From an uncultured Bacilli bacterium (GTDB lineage Bacteria > Bacillota_I > Bacilli_A > RF39 > UBA660), in NCBI GenBank assembly GCA_944332505.1, contig CALVKC010000019.1:1-16859 (forward strand): DNA of 16,859 nt, read 5' to 3'. The position numbers were made by a program, and so were the translations under genes. Position 1 is the stretch's first letter, and each line of letters begins with the position of its first letter. Below are positions 12,819 through 16,859 of this stretch, in pieces. The notes below the pieces were generated by a model. The model made no database searches, was not told the origin of the DNA, and saw nothing but the letters and a program-made list of their open reading frames with translations.

Positions 12819-13268
12819 GTGAAAAAGAAATATATATTTGTTGTTGCAATATTGGCATTGTTTTGTTTTATTCCTAATGTTTTAGCAAATGTTAGTGATA
12901 ATCTATTAGTTGCAGCAAATGAGATTCAAGAATTTAATTTTTGTGAAAGATCTGAAGTTTTAAAAGTATTGCGAGTTTTAGGTTATGTTATATATGTTGC
13001 TAAATTAGTAATCCCTTTATTATTAATAATATTTGGTTCAATAGACTTTGGAAAAGCAGTACTTTCTAGTGATGATAAGGCAATTAAAGAAGCAGGTGGA
13101 ACTTTGGTTAGAAGATTTATTGCTGCTGTAATTGTATTCTTACTTCCAACTATATTAAATTTATTATTAGATTTGGTATATAATTATGAATCGTTTAAAG
13201 AAAATGAAAGTTTTAAAAAATGTACCGAGTGTATATTTAATCCTAATGAACCAACTAGTTGTAAATAA
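12819..13268 (+). CDS. Secreted/two-TM pilin-like protein, paralogue of the 6674 gene
   Basis: A 149-residue protein of unknown function that begins with GTG, nine bases after AAAGGAG. A signal peptide with likely cleavage after NVLA near residue 25 is followed by FCERSE, then two membrane helices at about 53-73 and 95-117 joined by DFGKAVLSSDDKAIKEAGG. The tail has KCTEC and a final Cys. Each of these parts matches the protein at 6674-7252: F-C-E-R, a helix ending IDF-x-KA-x-x-SSD-x-KA, a second helix after R-F, and C-x-x-C plus Cys at the end. It lacks the long cysteine-rich outer segment of its paralogue. Topology is like VirB2/TrbC pilins, but this is inference. It has its own promoter after recX and converges on the prsA-like gene. 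Confidence 0.75.
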   Translation: MKKKYIFVVAILALFCFIPNVLANVSDNLLVAANEIQEFNFCERSEVLKVLRVLGYVIYVAKLVIPLLLIIFGSIDFGKAVLSSDDKAIKEAGGTLVRRFIAAVIVFLLPTILNLLLDLVYNYESFKENESFKKCTECIFNPNEPTSCK

Positions 13269-13277
13269 TAATTGTAA

Positions 13278-13303
13278 AAAAAAATCCTTTAAAGGATTTT
13301 TTT
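13278..13303. terminator. Bidirectional terminator, perfect 26-bp palindrome
   Basis: A run of seven A, TCCTTT/AAAGGA, then seven T forms a perfect palindrome centred at 13290/13291. It serves both the pilin-like gene and the converging prsA-like gene, whose stop codon (13302-13304) begins in the T run. Confidence 0.85.
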
Positions 13304-14336
13304 ATTCATTATCGATTTCTGCTTGTTGAATAGAAGCTTTAGCACTTTGAACATAATTTGAATATTGTTTAGCAAGTTCATCATCAACTATGTCCATACC
13401 ATATTCTTTACAGTAATGTTGTAAAGCATTAAATGCTATACTTGTATAATTTTCTTCGGTATATTCTTCACCTAAAATACTAACTATATCATCTTTTAAA
13501 TCTTCTAATGACTTTTTATCATCTTGAGCAGTTTTTAAAATAACATGATATCCAGCTTCAGTTGTAATAACTTTTGTTGAATAACTACCAACTTTTAAAT
13601 CTACAGCAACACTAATAAGTTCATCATATTTATCATCAAATGATCCATAATTAATTTTACCAATAGTACCACCATCATCTTTGGTTGATTCATCTTCAGA
13701 ATATTCTTTAGCAAGTTCTGCAAAAGTTTCTTCGATGTCATCACCGTTTTTCTTTGCTTCATTAAGTTTTGCAATTATTTCTTCAATTGTTTTTTTAGCT
13801 GCTTCTTCAGCTTCTTTTGTTTCATCATCAGTTGCATCATCATCAACGTCTGGTGTAATTAGAATATGACTAATTTCCATATCTCCGATAGCTGTGTTGT
13901 TATAATATTCTTCAATTTCTTCATCAGTTATTTGTAATTTTGCATATTCTTCAATTGCATGGCTTTGTAAAACTGATAAATACATTAAATCACGATAAGC
14001 ATCGATTGATTGATAACCTTTTTGTCTTAAATAACTTAAGAACTCATCTTCTCCTCCGGCACTTTCGATATAAGAATCTACATATGAATCAGCTGTTTCT
14101 CTAGCTGTATCTTTATAGTCTGAAAATTCAGTTTCTAAAACATAGGTTTCAGCTAAAGTCATTAAAGTGTCTAATCCATAGGTTTCTTTTAATAAATCAT
14201 AAAGTTCATTGACACTGATTTTATGGTCATCATTAAAAGTAACAACCGCTTCATCACCATTTTCTAGTGTTGGTATTTTACCACAACCACTTACTGCAAG
14301 TAATATTGCACATAATCCAATTATTTTCTTTTTCAT
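13302..14336 (-). CDS. prsA: PrsA-like foldase lipoprotein with parvulin domain
   Basis: A 344-residue lipoprotein. The signal ends in a lipobox with Cys18 (LLAVSGC), so the mature protein should be tethered to the outer face of the membrane. Residues about 30-150 form the helical N-terminal part, with a SurA/PrsA-like start. A parvulin-type peptidyl-prolyl isomerase domain runs from about 153 to 268: ISHILI, ETFAELAKEYSED, DGGTIGKINYG and TEAGYHVILK. It is interrupted after ISHILI by an acidic, alanine-rich stretch (about 163-200). A helical tail follows. PrsA helps secreted proteins fold after export, including penicillin-binding proteins. The protein is strikingly acidic. AAGGAGAG precedes the ATG and a promoter lies just upstream. 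The parvulin domain is certain; the exact PrsA orthology is likely. Confidence 0.88.
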   Translation of the reverse strand: MKKKIIGLCAILLAVSGCGKIPTLENGDEAVVTFNDDHKISVNELYDLLKETYGLDTLMTLAETYVLETEFSDYKDTARETADSYVDSYIESAGGEDEFLSYLRQKGYQSIDAYRDLMYLSVLQSHAIEEYAKLQITDEEIEEYYNNTAIGDMEISHILITPDVDDDATDDETKEAEEAAKKTIEEIIAKLNEAKKNGDDIEETFAELAKEYSEDESTKDDGGTIGKINYGSFDDKYDELISVAVDLKVGSYSTKVITTEAGYHVILKTAQDDKKSLEDLKDDIVSILGEEYTEENYTSIAFNALQHYCKEYGMDIVDDELAKQYSNYVQSAKASIQQAEIDNE

Positions 14337-14357
14337 AAATCTCTCCTTACCTAAATT

Positions 14358-14386
14358 ATTATAGCAAGAAAATACTTTAAATACAA
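14358..14386 (-). promoter_or_regulatory. Promoter of the prsA-like gene
   Basis: On the minus strand TATAAT (14358-14363) with TTGTAT (14381-14386) 17 bp upstream. The -10 is perfect; the -35 keeps TTG only. Confidence 0.55.
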
Positions 14387-14410
14387 GTTAATACCCATAA
14401 AAAAGCACTC

Positions 14411-14437
14411 ACATTTTTTATTGGTAGCCATACAATA
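14411..14437 (+). promoter_or_regulatory. Candidate sigma-K (or sigma-E) promoter of the tiny peptide genes
   Basis: AC (14411-14412), 16 bases, then CATACAATA (14429-14437). This fits the sigma-K pattern AC-N16-CATAnnnTA, and CATACAAT also fits the sigma-E -10. It ends about 20 bases before the ribosome binding site of the first tiny gene. The spacing is the same as in the candidate gerE promoter. Confidence 0.55.
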
Positions 14438-14470
14438 CTAGTGAAAAGACAAATAAAAGGAGGATCGTTT

Positions 14471-14557
14471 ATGAACAATTGCGGAAATGGCCTTGGAGCT
14501 GCTATAATTTTAGTATTATTCATTTTATTAATAATTATAGTAGGAGCATTTATTTAA
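14471..14557 (+). CDS. Tiny transmembrane peptide, YjcZ type (28 aa)
   Basis: A 28-residue peptide: a short head with Cys and Gly (MNNCGNGLG) and one membrane helix (AAIILVLFILLIIIVGAFI). This is the pattern of the tiny Bacillus transmembrane/YjcZ family, whose members have a glycine-rich head followed by a helix containing VLFILLIIV-G. Some are known from spores. That it is a gene is supported by a near-perfect ribosome binding site (AAAGGAGGAT) seven bases before the ATG, a candidate sigma-K promoter, and a similar gene right behind it. It may sit in the outer forespore or coat-associated membrane; that is inference. It is too short for ordinary gene callers. Confidence 0.75.
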   Translation: MNNCGNGLGAAIILVLFILLIIIVGAFI

Positions 14558-14584
14558 ATAGATTAAAAATATAAGGAGGTTAAA

Positions 14585-14707
14585 ATGAGTTGTTGTAAAA
14601 AAGACTTTGACTCTTGTGGTGGCAATGGGTTTACTGCTAGCTATGCATTTATAGTTTTAATACTATTTATATTACTTGCCATAATCTGGGGCGGAGCATT
14701 TTATTAG
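14585..14707 (+). CDS. Tiny transmembrane peptide, YjcZ type (40 aa)
   Basis: A 40-residue peptide, the second of a pair. The polar head has three cysteines and glycines (MSCCKKDFDSCGGNGFTAS), followed by one helix (YAFIVLILFILLAIIWGGAFY). The helix closely resembles that of the 14471 peptide and the YjcZ type in general: F-I-V/L-x-x-L-F-I-L-L and a G-G-A-F end. AAGGAGG lies five bases before the ATG. Only 27 bases separate the two genes, so they share one transcript, which a strong terminator closes directly after this stop. The cysteine-rich head could form disulfides or bind metal in the spore envelope, which is a guess. Its partner has just one cysteine. Confidence 0.75.
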   Translation: MSCCKKDFDSCGGNGFTASYAFIVLILFILLAIIWGGAFY

Positions 14708-14733
14708 AAAGAGGAAGCCCTCTTTTTTTTTTT
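14708..14733 (+). terminator. Terminator after the tiny peptide genes
   Basis: AAAGAGG / CCTCTTT pair over 7 bp around AAGC, with an unbroken run of eleven T (14723-14733). It starts directly after the TAG stop. Confidence 0.85.
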
Positions 14734-14771
14734 GAAAATATATTGCCATAAAACTATATTTTTGTTATGCT
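14732..14771 (+). promoter_or_regulatory. Promoter region of the ABC transporter operon
   Basis: Two overlapping sigma-A-like elements can be read: TTGAAA (14732-14737)-N17-TATATT (14755-14760), and TTGCCA (14743-14748)-N17-TATGCT (14766-14771). The first starts in the T run of the preceding terminator. Which one is used cannot be told. Confidence 0.55.
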
Positions 14772-14791
14772 TATAGCACAAGGAGGCTTAT

Positions 14792-15685
14792 ATGTTAGAG
14801 GTTAAAAATATTGTAAAAAAATATGGTAATAATTTAGCAGTAGATGATTTGTCTTTTACAGTTGCTGATGGTGAAATTTTTGGTTTGCTCGGAGAAAATG
14901 GAGCAGGTAAAACTACTACTTTTAGAATTATTATGGGATTGCTTGAACCAAATGCTGGAGAAGTATTTTTGGATGGTGAAAAAATAGATTATACAAAAAC
15001 TGATAAAATAGGGTTTGTTACTGAAGAAAGAAGTTTACTTACAAAACTGACTGTTCAAGAACAAATAGAATTTTATGGTACTTTAAAAGGATTAAATAAA
15101 GAACAAATAGATAAATTATTAGATGAATGGTTAGAAAAATTTGAAATAACTGGTTATAAAAATCGTAAGATTAAAGAATTATCTAAAGGTAATCAACAAA
15201 AGGTACAGTTTATTTCTGCTGTTATACATCATCCTAAATTACTTATTTTAGATGAACCTTTCACTGGATTAGATCCTATTAATGTTAAATTATTAAAAGA
15301 TGCAGTGATTGAACTTAAAAATAAGGGTTGTTCAATTATATTTTCATCACATCAAATGGAATATATCGAAGATTTTTGTGAAAAATTAATTATTCTAGTT
15401 AAAGGTAAACCAATTTTAAATGGAAATTTACAAGAAATAAAAGAATCTTATGCTAAGAAAAATATTTTAATTAAAGGTGATATCAATATAGAAGAAATAA
15501 AAAATATTGAAGGTGTATTAAGTGTTAGTAAAGAAAAAGGGGAATACGTTGTAAAAATTGCAGATATATCTGTTGCTAAAAAAGTATTTGCCAAAATAAA
15601 AGATAAAGATATTACTAAATATGATGTTGTAGAACCTAGTTTAAATGAAATATTTATTGAAAGCGTGGGTGGTATTCATGAATAA
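14792..15685 (+). CDS. ABC transporter ATP-binding protein (NatA/YhaQ type)
   Basis: A 297-residue ATPase subunit. The Walker A motif is GENGAGKTT (residues 34-42), the signature is LSKGNQQ (130-136), Walker B with the catalytic Glu is LLILDEP (150-156, Glu155), and the switch His is at 187 (SSHQME). Between Walker A and the signature lies GFVTEERSLL, the EER variant common in the NatA/YhaQ group instead of a glutamine loop. The last 80 residues form the small C-terminal domain seen in this exporter group. With the following permease it should form an exporter, perhaps for sodium ions, a peptide or a drug; the substrate cannot be read from the sequence. AAGGAGG lies five bases before the ATG, and the end overlaps the permease start by 8 bases. 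Confidence 0.93.
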   Translation: MLEVKNIVKKYGNNLAVDDLSFTVADGEIFGLLGENGAGKTTTFRIIMGLLEPNAGEVFLDGEKIDYTKTDKIGFVTEERSLLTKLTVQEQIEFYGTLKGLNKEQIDKLLDEWLEKFEITGYKNRKIKELSKGNQQKVQFISAVIHHPKLLILDEPFTGLDPINVKLLKDAVIELKNKGCSIIFSSHQMEYIEDFCEKLIILVKGKPILNGNLQEIKESYAKKNILIKGDINIEEIKNIEGVLSVSKEKGEYVVKIADISVAKKVFAKIKDKDITKYDVVEPSLNEIFIESVGGIHE

Positions 15686-16859
15686 AAAGTTTTTGTATTT
15701 AACTAAATTAAGTTTAAATAAAAAAATAAAATCAAAATGGTTTTATGTCACTAATATAATTTTAGCTATTGTAATTATTGTTTTAATTAATATATCTTCT
15801 ATTATAGAATTTTTTGGTGGAGATTTTGATAAAAATACTAATATTATAGTAGTAGATAATACTAATCAATCTTTTGAAATATTTTTTAATAATATGAGTA
15901 CTTATAACGAAGATGAAAAAATTAGTATAACAAAAAGTACTGAAGATATAAAAACTTTAGAAGAAAATATTGAAGATAATGATTTATTAATTGTGTTTAA
16001 TTATGATGATGTAGAATATTTAAAAGCAGAAGTAATTAGTGAAAATGCAATTGATTCTTTAACTTATCAAATTATTTTTCAAGTACTAAATTCTACAAAA
16101 ACAACTGTAGGTATGATTGAAACTAATATTGATGCTAATATTTTAGCTAACTTATCAAAAAATATTACAGTTGATCGAGTTATTTTAAGTGAAAAAAATT
16201 CTACTGACGAAAATATGAATTTAGTTATGAGTAGTGTTTTCCCAACATTAATTTTACCGTTTTTTATGTTAATAATATTTTTAGTTCAAATGGTTGGGGG
16301 AGAAATTTGTGAAGAAAAAACTACTAGAAGTATGGAAATAATTATTTCTAATGTTTCACCTAAAACCCATTTATTATCAAAGATACTTGCAAGTAATGTT
16401 TTTGTTATAATTCAAAGTGTATTATTAATATTGTATGTTTTAATTGCTTTTGGTATAAGTAATAATATTGGTGCTGCATCAGAGTTACTAGATTTATCTT
16501 CAGTATGGGATGTTTTAAAAACTTCTGGTGTTGTAGATAAATTATATATAATTATTCCTATTACTTTGTTAATGATTATTATTTCTTTTGTAGCATATTC
16601 TTTAGTTGCGGGTATACTTGCTTCAATGACAGTTAATATTGAAGACTTTAATCAATTACAAACTCCAATTATGCTTATTTCTATGGCAGGTTATTACTTA
16701 TCTATAATGGCTGCAATGTTTGATGGCTCTATATTTATTAGAATTATTTCTTATTTGCCATTTTTATCGGTATTTATAAGTCCAACTCTATTTATATTAG
16801 GTCAAATTACAATAGTAGATATGCTTATATCAGTTATTGTATTAATAGTTTTTGTTTAT
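15678..16859 (+). CDS. ABC-2 type permease (NatB/YhaP type), 5' part
   Basis: The frame is open from the ATG at 15678 to the window edge, 394 codons, with no stop, so the gene is cut at its 3' end. A basic start leads into one membrane helix at about 22-42. Next comes an extracytoplasmic domain of some 140 residues (to about 185), then a run of helices starting at about 188-206. After the second helix comes the family motif GGEICEEKTTRSMEI (from residue 207), followed by SNVSPKTHLLSKIL, the coupling segment of ABC-2 permeases of the NatB/YhaP kind. The start overlaps the ATPase gene by 8 bases, which implies translational coupling. The pair forms an exporter; the large outer domain is usual for this group. 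Confidence 0.9.
   Translation, partial: MNKKFLYLTKLSLNKKIKSKWFYVTNIILAIVIIVLINISSIIEFFGGDFDKNTNIIVVDNTNQSFEIFFNNMSTYNEDEKISITKSTEDIKTLEENIEDNDLLIVFNYDDVEYLKAEVISENAIDSLTYQIIFQVLNSTKTTVGMIETNIDANILANLSKNITVDRVILSEKNSTDENMNLVMSSVFPTLILPFFMLIIFLVQMVGGEICEEKTTRSMEIIISNVSPKTHLLSKILASNVFVIIQSVLLILYVLIAFGISNNIGAASELLDLSSVWDVLKTSGVVDKLYIIIPITLLMIIISFVAYSLVAGILASMTVNIEDFNQLQTPIMLISMAGYYLSIMAAMFDGSIFIRIISYLPFLSVFISPTLFILGQITIVDMLISVIVLIVFVY

Noticed and set aside
13681..13869. Serine-rich open frame opposite the prsA-like gene
   Set aside because: It mirrors the acidic insert of the parvulin domain (GAA/GAT read in reverse as TTC/ATC/TCA) and has no start signal.

Overview
The window is strongly A+T-rich (about three quarters A+T) and uses TGG for tryptophan and TGA as a stop, so the code is standard. 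It encodes EzrA and GerE, both characteristic of Bacilli, together with the sporulation proteins SpoIIIAH and GerM, EF-P, ThiI and a PrsA-like foldase. This points to a spore-forming or recently spore-forming, low-GC, Gram-positive member of the Bacilli, perhaps a gut Erysipelotrichia/RF39-type lineage. That finer placement is inference.

Layout. Positions 1-1509 (+) hold the 3' end of a class B penicillin-binding protein and a DUF2628-type membrane protein, closed by a terminator. Positions 1545-2347 (+) are a promoter, rpmG (ribosomal protein L33) and efp. A bidirectional terminator separates them from a block on the minus strand: a DUF4282-like membrane protein, tRNA-Arg(UCU) with its own promoter and terminator, then gerM, gerE and spoIIIAH (3098-4827). 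SpoIIIAH and GerM both belong to the SpoIIIA-SpoIIQ channel between mother cell and forespore in Bacillus, and GerE is the last mother-cell regulator, so this is a compact sporulation locus. Divergent from it runs ezrA - two-TM pilin-like protein - cysteine desulfurase - thiI (4949-9566), with overlapping or nearly overlapping genes. It joins division control to thiouridine/thiazole sulfur transfer. A small orphan gene (9604-9804) ends in a terminator, followed by ackA-nrnA-recX (9851-12772), packed with 0-3 nt gaps. A second pilin-like paralogue (12819-13268) has its own extended -10 promoter and converges on a prsA-like lipoprotein gene (13302-14336, minus).

The last part holds two tiny single-TM peptide genes of YjcZ type (14471-14707), missed by ordinary ORF cut-offs, then an ABC exporter: ATPase (14792-15685) and ABC-2 permease (from 15678, cut by the window edge).

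The main points of interest are: the spoIIIAH-gerE-gerM cluster; two candidate sigma-K promoters of identical geometry (AC-N16-CATAnnnTA), one before gerE and one before the tiny peptides; the unusual palindrome/hairpin region around the gerE promoter; and the two paralogous two-TM proteins with a conserved cysteine pattern, one inside the ezrA-iscS-thiI operon. No mobile element, CRISPR array or phage gene was seen. All intergenic stretches are shorter than 300 bases.
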